A DNA stretch of 64,000 bases from Zygnema cylindricum (lineage: Eukaryota > Streptophyta > Zygnematophyceae > Zygnematales > Zygnemataceae). The stretch covers positions 276,643 through 340,642 of the forward strand of contig JBBHKE010003498.1 of NCBI GenBank assembly GCA_037447655.1, read 5' to 3'. Position numbers and translations under genes: made by a program. The notes beneath the pieces were generated by a model. The model worked only from the letters and a program-made list of their open reading frames with translations. It did not search any database and had not been told where the DNA came from. Of this stretch, positions 1-11,801 are shown piece by piece. Position 1 is the stretch's first letter, and each line of letters starts with the position of its first letter.

Positions 1-180
1 AAAATCTGAGTAACCGATGCCCGACCGAGTTTTGTCACGCTCCAAAATTGTTAACCGTTAACCGACCGTCGTTTACGAAAAAAAAAATTAACCGAAACTC
101 GATTTCTAGCGACTAACCGTGCCCGCCCGTAACAAAGGTACAAAATTACAACGCTCATTGATATTAACGTTAAGCATTTA

Positions 181-2021
181 CTACACCGCGAATCGTAATC
201 ATCGTAAATAAATAATTAATGTTATCCATTCAAATGTAGATTTTTTCGTTTTTTCAAAACAAAGTTGTACTCTACACCGTGAATCATTATTAGACTTATG
301 TACTCTATATCGGCGCCCCAAAATTTTGACATTGATACCTGAAATACAGTGACTGATTCTATTTTATCCGTGACGTTAATTACAGTTCTTGTGAATTAGC
401 GTCAATGGAATTTCCATACTTATTTCATGAATAGTGTGGTGTACGGAATGTGTTTGCTGGTACAAAACTGTACTTGATTACCAAAAATCGTGCGGAAATT
501 GTAGTTAACTTATGTCGGTTGCATACAAAACTGCGCTTAGAATAAACGTGGAGTCGAGTTTGCGACAAACGCGTTCGCAAACCCAAATTAGAATTATGGA
601 TTAATTACACTGAAAGGACGCGACGTGGTACGGATTGTCAGATTTTGTACTTCTACCTATTTTAACGTATATGTAATGACGGCGGATTCTGTATACCTAA
701 ATCAGCGTTATAGAGAAATTACAATTAAACATTTTTTTCATAATGGTATTGATACACAAATTAGAATCAATGACATTAATTTATTATTGATACTAATAAT
801 TTCTATAGTCTAATAACGATTCACGGTGTAGTTTATCAATAACTCTAATTTAGGTTTCTGCCAATAATAATTATCCGCTTTACAGAATTTGACAAAAGTA
901 CAATTTCACGTCATAATTGTCCGATTTTTAGGTACACATACAGAATCTGACGAACGTACAATTTCACGTCATTATGACGTTTGTGAATACGCGGTTTGTG
1001 AAAACGCAGTTACATCATAACGGCATGTATTAAATCATTTTTTGTACTTTTGTCGTTAATACGGTACAATTTTGCACGGTCAGACACCGATCGTAAGCCA
1101 CACTATTTAAAACGGCACTATACTAAAGTTGTTAAAGTTGATTAAAACTACCTTAAATAATGTAAAGACAAATTTAGAGTTATTTACTCTTTACTAGTTT
1201 ATCAAAGCCCGTTACACAGGCAAAAGTCGTGTTGTGTGTGTTTAAGGTTGTATAGAGTTTCTGTACTCTATATATTTGGGAACAACTACAGGTGGGTTTT
1301 TTGATGAACTATACAAATGTAAATTATATATGGGAATTACAACCATAGGGTGTTTTGATTTACAACACAAATATAGACAATTTTAAACCGAGATAATGTC
1401 CCATGAAAGATGTCATTCTGTGCAAACAAACATGTTTTGAAGTTCATGATCATATTTAATCTACTTCACAACAAGAATATTGTAATTGAGATTAAATGGG
1501 TTTATTGATGACAGAGTGTCACCTTTGTAATATCGTTCAATGGTGTGTTGCGCTAGCAATTTCAACTGACTAACTATACTTAACTAACCATTCTCCGCCT
1601 ATATCTATATGTAACTGTCAAAACACAAATGTTTATTTTTAGCTACAAATCTCATGTTGGTGTGTTTTGTTACACAATATGTTTTTGTTCACATAAGTTA
1701 ATTAATGCCCGTTACACAGACATGATTCGTGTCGTGTTTTGTTAGGCTTGTTAAGTTATCGCCGATATGGAATTTGTTGGTCCCAGACCGATATATCGGA
1801 ACCGCTGACCGTTCGATAACCGATAACTATCGGTATCGGTGTTATCGCGATAAGTTTTTTACCGATACACAACACTACAAATTAGAGTACTTAAATAAAT
1901 TAGAGTAAACTTCATAGTTGAAACAGCTCTATCACATATATTAGCGTTCATTACTCTAATTGTTTTTTTTAGTTTTTGTACTCTAATTTTTTCATTACTC
2001 TAATTACGATTCGCGGTGTAG
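181..2021. mobile_element. TIR element with CTACACCG ends, hosting a nested relative
   Basis: The left end CTACACCGCGAATCGTAAT at 181 is matched in inverted orientation by TTACGATTCGCGGTGTAG ending at 2021. A second element with the same kind of ends (272-831) lies inside. The interior is AT-rich and I see no protein-coding gene. Around 1745-1870 there is a cluster of CGATA and TATCG words in both orientations, able to form imperfect hairpins. I could not define a TSD, so the superfamily is open. Confidence 0.5.
272..831. mobile_element. Short CTACACCG-family TIR element, copy 1
   Basis: Ends are CTACACCGTGAATCATTATT at 272 and the inverse AATAACGATTCACGGTGTAG ending at 831. The interior is an inverted copy of the element at 45986-47257, without the 729-bp Harbinger-like insertion found there. 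Open frames in it are short and unsupported. It is therefore non-autonomous. Confidence 0.7.
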
Positions 2022-2408
2022 TGTTAGAACATAAGTGTGTCGAAGTATGTATACCTATGCAGTTTACTTTAAAACGTTAACAACCCAATTAGGATTAAAC
2101 ATAATTTTTTATATTAACTTTTTATAGCTCTAACAAAGTTAACGGATAAGTTTCTTTCAAAACTTCTTTATTTCACTATTGTAAAAGAAATGTCAACTTT
2201 CACATTGTATTACCTTCTCCTGTTTATGGAAACATCTAAATACACCATGGATTGCTATTAGTGTTAGACACACTAATTCAACGCCCCTTTATTTTTCCTA
2301 TCTCGTTTGTTTTTTCTCCCCCGTCACTCTTTTTTGTTGTCTCTCCCCTCTCCCTCTCTCTCTCCCTCTTCGTCTTCTATCTCTCCTCTCTCCCTCTTTC
2401 TTGTTGTC
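2022..2408. other. AT-rich stretch, no gene seen
   Basis: The stretch is AT-rich and ends in a CT-rich run at about 2300-2400. I see no gene, terminal repeat or RNA here. It probably belongs to the interior of the first hAT element or to an insertion in it. Confidence 0.4.
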
Positions 2409-2650
2409 CGTTCATATATTAATGGTTCACATATTGTTGGTTCATATATTTCCGGTGCATATATTGTCGGTTCGTACTTTGGTGATTCATATCTTGTAGG
2501 TTCATATACTGTTAGTTCACATATTGTCGGTTTATAAATTGTCTCTTCATACATTGTCGGTTCATACATTTGCAGTTCATATCTTGTAGGTTCATTTACA
2601 GTAGGTTCACATCTTGTCGGTTCGTACATTGTCGGATCACATATTGTGAG
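2409..2650. repeat. 15-bp minisatellite, about 16 units
   Basis: Diverged 15-bp units of the type GGTTCATATATTGTC follow each other without gaps. Because the unit is a multiple of three, the minus strand stays open and reads as a Glu-Pro-Thr-X-Tyr repeat. This is a by-product of the repeat, not evidence of a gene. Confidence 0.85.
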
Positions 2651-4337
2651 TTCTTGTTCAGCTCGAATATGCGTATTCACGTTTAGACACTTTGCAACAA
2701 CAACCATAGGGTGTTTGCGTTAGGGTCACATACACATCATAAGCTCTTTCAAAGTGCAATAGTGAAGTAATGTACGCTACTGACATCTACACATTTTGTG
2801 CCGCTATCATAAATCAACCCCAATTTAAAACAGAAAAAATGCAATGATATATTATTGCTACTTGTATATTTTACGACTTAGCAACGTACTTGCATGTAAT
2901 GTGAATTGTAAATCAACAACAATAATAATATATCCCTCTATTAATAACCGTTTCTTAGGCATAACAATATTTTGTAATTCATCATTTGATATGTATTTTT
3001 AGGCATCAATTGAGTATGGATGGCACAGGCGTACCTTTTCATTTTTTGCTCTTGCGATGTATGTTCAGGCATCAATTTTGCACCGACGGCACATGGGAAC
3101 ATGGGTCGTGGTCGTAAGGGACATCTCGTTTTGGGTCGCGCGGACGTAGAGACACCGCAGCGCGCACACACGGATATCGCATATTTAAGGTTTTCAACAC
3201 GGAAGCCAAAGGTCTATAATTTTTAATCGAAAAAACCAATTTTTAATTTTATATTTTTTCTCTTGACAGTAGTAATACAGTCTTCATGGGAGCAAAACCA
3301 TAGGGTGATATGATCAGCTTAAAGTATTTTTTTTTCGATACTGCTGGTGGTCGTTCGTAGATACTGGCGGGCAGCAACGTTGCATTAGGCCATCGGTACA
3401 GCGGTGCGTATTGCGGACGGTCGCACGACAACGTTACATTGTGCCAAGTACGACGGTATATACTGCTGACGGGCGGCGACGTAGAATCATAGATTTCTCG
3501 TGCGCATATTACACACGGAATAAACTAACGAATACTACGTACAGTACGCATCAAACTATGTTGAAAAGTCAATTAAATGCGTACCTTACTTTGTACCTGT
3601 ACATTTATGGTACACTTATTTACATTACCAGTACATGTCCGTACATTTTAAGGTTATTTAAAGGGATTCTTAGATTTTTGGGGTACATTTTCGTACATCC
3701 CTATGTTTCTACATAACTACCCTCACACTTGTCATAAATGTCAGTACGTTGTTCGTATTTTCCGTACTTTTACGGTTAATTATTTTAGGGTTTGTAGGTC
3801 ATTCCCGTAGATTCCCGTTTAATGTTGTACATCTGCGTCACATTTTTCGTACATTTTTGTACAGTGTCCGTAATTTGCGTACGTTTTAGAGTTATTTCTT
3901 CTAGGGTGTGTATGGTACATGTTTGTAAATTCTCGTGTATATGCGTACATCTGCGTTACATTTTTCGTACATTCAGGTACAGTGTTTGTACATTACCGTA
4001 GTTTTTAGGGTTATTAAAAGTGGGGATTTTACTATTTTATGATTTTTAGGCTACAATACCGTGCGCTCCTTTATGTTTCAGTACAACTGCCATAGATTTG
4101 CCGTTATATTAGGTTTTTAGGGTACACTTTCCGTAAAGTTTCGTACATTTCTGTAAGGTTTCTGTACATATTAAGATATTTTTAAGATTTTATAGGATTA
4201 CGGTTCCGTACCCTTTCGTAGATGCCCGTACAGCAAAATCTACACGAATTTTACGATAAGTATAGAATCGACGAATACTACGTTATTTTCGTAAAAATGT
4301 TGAAATCCGTACGAACTGGACATGAACGCGTAGATTT
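2651..4337. other. Repeat-derived stretch rich in CGTACATTT words, no gene seen
   Basis: Bases 3540-4260 are full of short variants of CGTACATTT. The phrase CCATAGGGTG occurs near 1347, 2705 and 3299. Bases 3340-3500 contain GC-rich segments resembling units of the next tandem array. Open frames are short and unlike known proteins. Confidence 0.4.
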
Positions 4338-4780
4338 ACGCCAGCCGGGGGCAGCGTAGAATTACGTCACCGAGCGGCAGCGTAGAATCACGCCACCGAG
4401 CGGCAGCGTAAAATTAAGCCACCGAGCGGCAGCGTAGAATCACGCCACTGAGCGGCAACGTAAAATTAAGCCACCGAGCGGCAGCGTAGAATCATGCCAT
4501 CGAACGGCAACGTAGAATTACGCCACCGAGCGGCAGCGTAGAATCACGCCACCGAGCGGCAACGTAGAATTACGCCACCAGCGACAACGTATAATCACGC
4601 CACCGAGCGGCAGCGTAGAATTACGCCACCGAGCGGCAGCGTAGAATCACGCCAGCGGCGGCAGCGCAGAATTCTGTCGGCCAGCTGCAGCGTAGAATTG
4701 CGCCAGCAGGCGGGCGGCAACGTAGAATTACGCCAGCCGGCGGGTGGCATCGTAGAATTGTGCCACGGTACGGCGGTCAA
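4338..4780. repeat. 26-bp tandem repeat, about 17 units
   Basis: The unit is close to GCCACCGAGCGGCAGCGTAG followed by AATCAC or AATTAA. Units alternate between the two endings in the middle of the array and degrade toward 4780. It is markedly more GC-rich than its surroundings. Short open frames across it are repeat artefacts. Confidence 0.85.
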
Positions 4781-4964
4781 TACCGTGACGGGCGGCAGCG
4801 CTACATCGTGCCCGCAGTACGGCCGTGTGACTGAAAAAAATCGAGACAGACACGACGACGCCTATATAAGGTTTTCCCCGAAGGTGAACATCGTTCCCTT
4901 ATTTATATACTGATAAGGTTTTTGGGTCAGAATTCGTGGTGACGGAATTAGCGTTAATAACGCT

Positions 4965-4984
4965 AATTACGATCCGCGGTGTAG
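4965..4984. repeat. Isolated CTACACCG-family terminus
   Basis: TAATTACGATCCGCGGTGTA followed by G matches the right end of this TIR family. I could not find its left partner, though the terminus at 181 is a possible alternative partner. Confidence 0.45.
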
Positions 4985-5570
4985 TGTTAATGGAAAATTA
5001 TGATTAATGATACTATTTAATGCAAAGAGACGTGGCAGGTTATAGTCCACGTCTTTAAATAATATTGTTAACTTTATTTTGTGATGTTAATGTTTATTCT
5101 CTCGCAAATCTAAATTTTCGCTACAATTTTTCGGACAGTTTTTCTTTCGACTACAATACTATGTTATGAATTATGCAAAAAAGGTAAAGTTTTAATTATG
5201 AATGTTTACAAAAAAAGTCTTAGTTTTTCACATAGAAAATCAATTAGCAAGAAACACATTGTGATGAGCAAAAAAATCAAAACATATTTTGTAGTATCAA
5301 ATATATGAAAAATCAAATCACAACCTTGTCCTATTTTCGACTCTATTATACAAATTCTCAACCTCAAACCTAAAAATTACACAAAATATATAAATCTAAA
5401 TGTGGTATAAATACTTCGCTTTGGTAATTTGGTAAAAATAAACATTCTGATTTAAGAAAAAAAAAAGATAAACACTAGAAAAATGTGAAAAAAAATAGAA
5501 TAAATATATATATATATATAACTAATACTAAAAAAATAACAATAATTAGAAAACAAAACAAAACAAAAAA

Positions 5571-8500
5571 CTATGCATTTAAAATATATCGGTTGGATCT
5601 AACACATAAAAGATCACTAACAATTGAAGCCGCTAGTGCGCTCTTCTTCTTTGTTATAGTGTTCTCGGCATCCGGAAAATTGCATTCCGACATGGAACTA
5701 GAAGCCGGAATAGCTAGAATAGATCTAGCAACACCGGCTAGAATAGGAAATCCTTCATCTTTCGCACGTATATATGATTTATTTTTCCACCATTGAAGTA
5801 TATTAAAGTTCAATCTTTCGTCGTTGGTTGATTTTAAATCAAAATAACGTTTCTATTCGTCACTAACAAGCGCTTTTTTGTCGGTGGTAATAAAAACCTC
5901 ATTTTCGTCATCGCTCTCACCAAACAAATTGTGGAAATCGTCCATATTTTGCGATATTTTTCGTTTTTTTGTGATACATTGAGGACTACCGAAATCAACG
6001 TCATGACCTAGGTCGTTAGCAAGTTGTTGAAGTTTGACTCTAGCGCTTTCAATTTCGGTTTTCGATACCCCAATTATTTCAAGCTTTTGTTTTTGTCGGG
6101 GATGTTAGAGAGCCGCGATAATATGATACTCATGAAGGCCCCACTTCGTTAACGCAAATTTCATAAAAAGTTCTTTCAATTTTTGCAAGTTTGGGGAATC
6201 GGTCGGGCATTCTTTTCACTGTCATTGTAAGATGTTTTTCTTATCTTACAATGGTTATGCAAAGACGTTAGTTCAAACAAAACCAAATGTTAAGTTAGTT
6301 CTTTGACCTTTTCCAACTTTAGGGTCGCTTCTTGAAACCTTTCCAAGAATCGAATAAGTTAGGTAAGGTGAGTCTTATCGATAGAAGCAAAAAGTATCAA
6401 TTTATTTTTAACTCGAGCGATTAGTCCTATCTCATTGAATGCATCGTAAATACTCTTAAGCATCCGGAGCAAGGAATTCCACCGCGTTGCGTTTTCTTGT
6501 TTTAAAGTGTTTTTCAAAAGATTTTGTAAATTACTCTGTTTGAAAAACGTGACCAATGATTTACACGCATCTGTTAGATCAAAGAATTCAGCAACTTCCA
6601 CATTGTATTTATATTTTTTGGAAGTTCCGCTCTTGTTCAAAATCGTTGTCACAATTGTAGCAATTGTATGGTCCGCTCAAGTTATCTTAGTAAACATACT
6701 CGGTAGACCTTCATTCGCACAGATGTTAGAGCCAATGTCGGTCACAACAACGCAATGCTTTGCCAAAACATCAAAATTGGACAATTCAAAATTGGTGAAA
6801 CAATTTTTGAAAGTCGATAAAACATTTTCCTCGGTATGTTTTTCCACTTGAAAAATGATCGACTTGAAGCGTCCGAGCATGAAGTTTAAATTCTTTGTCA
6901 ATAAAATGAGCCATTACTGACATGAATGAGGTTCTTTTTATTGTCTCGGTCCAGAGATCGGTCGTAAATGCGACGAAAATATTGTTATCAATATTTTACC
7001 TAAGTTTTGGGATGATCAAACTACGAATATTTTTGGCAGAAGATATAATGTAGTTTTTTACGCCATTGGCGGACGAGAGTAGTTGGTCGTGTAGAAACTA
7101 ATGGTTTTATTAGTATTTTTTAGGTCTGAAAAGAAATATAGAAGTCGAGGCAGTCTATCTCTAACTTCTCTCTCCAACTCTCAAACTTGTCGCAGTCACT
7201 GAGAAATTGGAGAGGAAGCTAGAGCCATGGCTATCTTGGCTATCCTGAGGTTTACGGGAATTTTATATTAGGGTTTATTTATTTAATTAAAAGGTATGTG
7301 CCGGCGGCAGGATTTGATCCTTGTACCTTCCGGTAGGCAGATAGGACATAGCCGGTAGCCTTAGCCGTTAAGTCTAGCGCTACTGTTACGTAGCATATAG
7401 TTTGATATTTATTTAAATATGTATACGTGCGATAAACCATTTAACTGCAATGAATTACGGGATACATAGATCCAGTAATATATATTGTACGACTTACGGT
7501 ACGGACAAAAATCAGTACCGCGCATTTGTTTCGTAAATGAAACAAATACCGCGCATGTATTTATTACGGCTACGATTAAAGCCGAATTTAATCAAACGGC
7601 CGGGATTAGCGCCGAGATCGCGGAGGAAGATTTCGGCGGTTTGTGGCCATCGCCACATCGGATGACGCGTGGCGAAATTCCGTTGGATTGTGGAATCTCC
7701 GGAGATTATGGCACCGAATCCGGATTTGACATGTGTCGACATTTTGGCCATGTCGTACAATGTCCGTACATAAAGTACACAGGCAGCTGTACTTTTGCGT
7801 ACGGAACTCAATTCTGATTGGTTCCGTACATCAGTAGATAGAGTCTGTGAGAGAGATAGGACTTAGAAAAATTAGAAGATAGGATCCCCTCTCCCAGAGA
7901 GCTTCTGTACAAAAGGTCAACTTTGACCCTCCATAACTTACTGCTCAGGGGAGCAAATTCAGAGATTCTTTTTGCTATCGACTCAGGGGAGTCTTGCCTT
8001 CACAGGGGTGAAGTTGGTCAGAGTTTTTGTCTGCCAGGGTGGTAGTTATTTTTGCTTAAACACAAAGGGGTCAGGATTATCCTAGAGGCTTCTTGGAAGC
8101 TGTCCACTCTGAGGACTTATGGAGGTCTCAGAGTTTCAGGTCGATGTCAACACTTTTGTTGGACGAAACACCAACATCAAATTATGTTTGACAAAATGCT
8201 TGAAAACCTAGGAACAAAAAAAAAAAAAAAAAAAACAGCATACAATTATGAACCATGATCAATAAATAAGGTTTATATCAAAATAACATCATGACAAACC
8301 AAATAATAATAAAAAAATAATAATAAGCGTACGAATATAAATTATAGATAAGAAAATATTGATGAAGCTCAATATGATAAATTTATTAACAAAACTAGTT
8401 ATAATGACATATACATTAACGCCATCCTAAATGGAATTCAAAATAAATCATACCTGAACCGTCGACCATCGAAAAATGGTCGAAGGTCCTCGCAACACAT

Positions 8501-8911
8501 CAACGCCACCATTTTCGCAATTTTTTTTCGGTCACTCGTTTTTGCCTCCGTTTTTGAAAGAAAATTACGAAGAATTCCTCTACAACTATCCATGTCGCCC
8601 AAAGCTAAACATGTGTGAGTGTAAATTGTTGAAGTATCGTTTGTTGACTTGTATTGATAAACTACGAAACATGTATTACAAGCCACTAACCCTCCCCCCT
8701 TTACTATGTATTTGTATGATCTTTTAGTTTCATAGACATGTTCAAATTTCTTCCAACAACTTGAAGTGGCTCTGCTTTCTTTCACTAGGTAATACTGAGC
8801 ACTTTCACCATTTTTTGATTTTAAGTTCGTTTTGGATTGTAGTTTTATGAGAAGCGAGAATGCTTTTGTCCATTTTGGTGTATGACTAGGTTTTGTTTGA
8901 ATTGTGGTCAA
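5571..8911 (-). pseudogene. hAT transposase, decayed and interrupted
   Basis: The enzyme would excise and insert the hAT element. Read on the minus strand, the blocks appear in canonical order. First comes a BED-like zinc-finger segment at 8438-8911 (aromatic residues, then CNTC and a terminal HTC), ending in an LRPF motif typical of the family. After the solo LTR (7090-8138) come TTDLWTE near 6960, VVTDIGSN near 6740 (6677-6901), and TRWNSLL near 6490 (6359-6652). Last is the C-terminal dimerisation region at 5571-5813 with FPILAGVARSILAIPASSS. Stops and frameshifts separate the blocks. The finger's His-X-Cys end is tighter than usual. The family assignment is firm; activity is very unlikely. 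Confidence 0.85.
7090..8138 (+). mobile_element. Solo LTR of the D/E copia group inside the hAT transposase
   Basis: The repeat runs from TGTAGAAAC to GAGTTTCA and is flanked by an exact 5-bp TSD, GGTCG (7085-7089 and 8139-8143). Its sequence follows the LTR of element D throughout, including one copy of the ATACCGCGCATTTGTTTCG hairpin motif. It also keeps the LTR-borne ATG at 8119 that starts gag in D. No internal region is left, so it presumably arose by LTR-LTR recombination. Confidence 0.88.
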
Positions 8912-9722
8912 GTTTTTCTAACTTAAATAACATTCCCATTTATCGATTTATTGTTTGGAACATGTGAGTAAGCTAATAATTAGGATTTGTCTTGGGAAAT
9001 TGACGTAATAATTTGATTTCCGCTGATTTATTAATCAATAATGACTACATGTCGCGTGACATTGACATAATAATATGATATATTTGTGGAAACGCGGTAT
9101 AAAATGCATAATTAGCACTTTGCAATGATATACGATGTATGAGTAAGCCAATAATTACGATCTATCGCGTTATATTGATATAATAATTTGACATATTTTT
9201 GGAAACACCGCATAATGTGCATAATTAACACTTAGCAATAGATTACGATTTGCGGCACTTATCTTTTTGTAAGATTTGCGAAATGAATAGTGTAAGTACC
9301 GTGTCAGATTTGTGACGATAATCATAATGCCACGTACTTCCACGATACCAAAAATACAAAGAACAATAATGCTCGAAAAAAAAAGTACAAAATTTTCATT
9401 TTTTTTGGTTTTTTGTTTGACTGACCGTAACCGACCGTTTTTTTTTCCCTAGTGAGTCAACCGACCGTAACCGCTCGACCCCCAAAATTTGGCAACCGAA
9501 TCCGTTCCGAATTCGGCGCGGGCGGTCAGTTAACGGTCGGTCACGGTTTCGGTTGACCGTTTGCGACCTCTGGCACTGAGTTCCAATCAAGGAAACACAT
9601 CGTTACGAATCGGTGACGGATAAACTCCATGCTTCAACTCAAATGGTCAGAAAACATCGGATGCATCGAAAACGTGCCAGCTAAACAAAACTGTACGACC
9701 GTGCAATATTAGTACAATACTA

Positions 9723-10964
9723 TGTTGATATTTGAGTATTTTATAGGTCTGTATTAGGATAGAAAAAGAGCTGAGGCGGTCTGCCTCTAACTCCTCTTTC
9801 CAAGCCCCCATACTTGTTGTAGTCACTGAAGGCTGGATAGGGAGCTAGAGCCATGGCTGCCTAGGCTCTCTAGAGAAGACAGGGGGTAAATTAGGTAGAC
9901 TTACCAAAAGTTAGTTGACGGACCCAGGAATTGATCCTGGTACCTACCGTCCGTCAATCCTCAATAGCCGTTAGCTCTAGCCGTTATGTCTAGAACAGAT
10001 ATTACGATATATAGGGTTTGACAGATATATAAATCGTCATATGTAGATTAATCCGTTTAACGGCTAATAGATACTTAGTACATAGATACAGTTTAATTTA
10101 GTACGAAGTACGGAATGGGGGCAGAACGGATACCGCGCATTTGTTTCGATAGCGAAACAAATACCGCGCATTTGTTTTGACAGCGAAACAAATACCGCGC
10201 ATTTGTTTCGATAGCGAAACAAATACCGCGCGTCGAATTTCAGCGGCTAGGATTGTAGCCGATTTTGATCGGACGGCCACGATAGGTGTCGCGATCACGG
10301 AACATGTACTTTTGGCGTTTTTCAGCCATCGCCACGTAATGTGACACGTGGCGCGACAATGTTGGATTGCGGCGACTCCGGAGATTGCGGAAACAAATCC
10401 AGCTATGACACGTGTCGACAATTTGGCCATGTTGTACAATGGCCGTACAGAAAGTACACCGGCACCTGTACTTTTATGTACGACACAGTAATTTGATTGG
10501 TGCCGTACTTCAGTAGATAGAGTTTTAGAGGGGGAATAGGACTTAGGAAATTTTGGGTAGATAGCTGTCTCTCCCAGAGAGCACCTTGTATAAATGGCTA
10601 ACTTTGGGCAGCCATAACTATCAATTTACTTGACCATTTTCAGTGATTCTTTTTGCTGTGAACTCAGGGGAGTCCAGGCTACACAGGGGTGTAGTCGGTC
10701 AGAGTTTTTGTCTGCCAGGGTGGCTGTATTTCTAAGGGAAAGTCAAAGTGGGTGAATGTGTCCAAATCTCATATTCTAACTTTGCATTCTGTGGTGGAAC
10801 TGAGCACACAGAAAGTGTTATTTCACAGGGGTGAATCTATATTGGGGTTCTGACTGTCAAGGGGTCAGTCACTTGGGTTTATATTAACTTGGAGTCGGCA
10901 CTATCTAGATTAGCTTCTTTTGGATCTGCATACTCTGAGGGCCAATGGAGGTCTCAGAGTTTCA
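9723..10964 (+). repeat. 5' LTR of element D
   Basis: It starts TGTTGATATT and ends GAGTTTCA. It contains three tandem hairpin units (10134-10230), a segment with tRNA-like traits on the minus strand (9914-9995), and the gag start codon at 10945, 20 bp before the LTR end. Confidence 0.93.
10134..10230. repeat. Three tandem 31-bp hairpin units in the 5' LTR of D
   Basis: Each unit has the form ATACCGCGC, then TTTGTTTCG, a short loop and CGAAACAAA, so each folds into a stem. The same array is at 13256-13352 in the 3' LTR. The older solo LTR at 7090 has a single unit. Expansion in the younger element is inferred. Confidence 0.85.
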
Positions 10965-11724
10965 GGTTATGGGCCCACCATCTAGGGTGCCTATGTTCGA
11001 TGGAACAGACTTCACTTATTGGGAGTTTACAATGGCGGGATTGCTTTTCGAGAAACACTTATGGGGAATTGTTTCGGGACAAGTAAGATGTCCGCCACCT
11101 GGCTTTGGAGGAGCTTACTATGGAGATTCATCTGAGGCTGCCCAGAATATCATTCGGAGCTCAGATGCAACGGAAGGTGAAGGGAAGAATCTTTCCGTGG
11201 ATGGGGAAATAGGGGAGAAGGAAAAAGGGACACCTATGGTGAGGGGAGCTAGGCTCTCAGCTATGGTACCACATGTAGGGATTAAAACTGAAGAAAATGA
11301 CAGAAAAATATGGGAATACAAAAACACTATAGCAAAACATCTCATACTTAGATATGTGTCTAAGTCGATAGCTATCATTCTTTTAAGTCTAACCAAGTCT
11401 TCAGAGATATGGGAAGTACTAATTCAGATTTATAAGAGTGAGACTATTCAGAGGCAGCAATTAGTAAAACAGGAAATAGATGCCTATGTTTATAAAGGCG
11501 GTAGCATGATAGAGTTTTGCAATGATATTGCTGCGTTATATGTTGAGCTAGCTAGTGCGGGATATGTAGAATCTGAGGAGAGTAAGATTTATACACTACT
11601 TATGAAACTCCCAAGTGAGTACGAAAACATTATTTATCGTATGCAGGCAATGGATGGCTCCTCATGGACTTGGAGCTTTACCATGGGGATAATTCTTGTG
11701 AGGGAAAGCACTTTGGAGCTTTGA
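10945..11724 (+). CDS. Gag N-terminal part of element D, start codon inside the LTR
   Basis: This encodes the capsid-type part of a copia Gag, which packages element RNA. The ATG at 10945 is in the 5' LTR, and the frame runs through the LTR boundary and the primer-binding site. The residues Q-V-M-G at that junction also occur in elements A, B and C. The 259 residues include a SSEIWEVL-type block near the middle, as in copia gag. About residues 50-110 are an extra low-complexity segment absent from B and C. The frame stops at 11722-11724. Another frame continues the Gag-like sequence (EGKHFGAL, then RKRDER repeats and a zinc knuckle), so a frameshift lies upstream of about 11700. Confidence 0.8.
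   Translation: MEVSEFQVMGPPSRVPMFDGTDFTYWEFTMAGLLFEKHLWGIVSGQVRCPPPGFGGAYYGDSSEAAQNIIRSSDATEGEGKNLSVDGEIGEKEKGTPMVRGARLSAMVPHVGIKTEENDRKIWEYKNTIAKHLILRYVSKSIAIILLSLTKSSEIWEVLIQIYKSETIQRQQLVKQEIDAYVYKGGSMIEFCNDIAALYVELASAGYVESEESKIYTLLMKLPSEYENIIYRMQAMDGSSWTWSFTMGIILVRESTLEL
10965..10979 (+). other. Primer-binding site of D: initiator tRNA-Met anticodon-arm type
   Basis: GGTTATGGGCCCACC directly follows the LTR. It is the exact complement of GGTGGGCCCATAACC, the anticodon stem-loop of plant initiator tRNA-Met as I know it. It is not the usual complement of the tRNA 3' end (TGGTATCAGAGC). Drosophila copia and yeast Ty5 use such a half-tRNA primer. Confidence 0.85.
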
Positions 11725-11801
11725 GGGGAAAGGACAGGGTCAATGCATTTTCAGCTGGTGGTGATTGGCGGAAGCGTGATGAGAGGAACGGCGGTGACTA
11801 G

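Larger units (their letters stand above)
1..9572 (-). mobile_element. hAT transposon copy 1, left end outside the window, expanded by later insertions
   Basis: The right end is a 13-bp TIR (TTTGCGACCTCTG, 9560-9572) followed by GCACTGAG, the presumed 8-bp TSD. Bases 1-120 match the left subterminal arm of the complete hAT copy at 37775, including the repeated ACCGACCG-type motifs. In that copy the corresponding point lies 56 bp from the TIR, so this element should begin about 53 bp before the window. Decayed transposase coding lies on the minus strand at 5571-8911. The right arm (about 8970-9330) holds two diverged copies of a roughly 110-bp segment. Assigning both ends to one element is an inference from matching arms and orientation, because the left TSD cannot be seen. 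Confidence 0.72.

Noticed and set aside
2324-2707. Open frame with Glu-Pro-Thr-X-Tyr repeats on the minus strand
   Set aside because: It is kept open only by a 15-bp minisatellite; flanking residues are low complexity and there is no gene context.
4338-4780. CRISPR-like appearance of regularly spaced repeats
   Set aside because: The 26-bp units are contiguous with no unique spacers, and the context is a plant nuclear genome.
7302-7380. Possible tRNA gene
   Set aside because: A T-arm-like stem is present, but no acceptor stem pairs and the segment belongs to an LTR; reported only as a low-interest finding.
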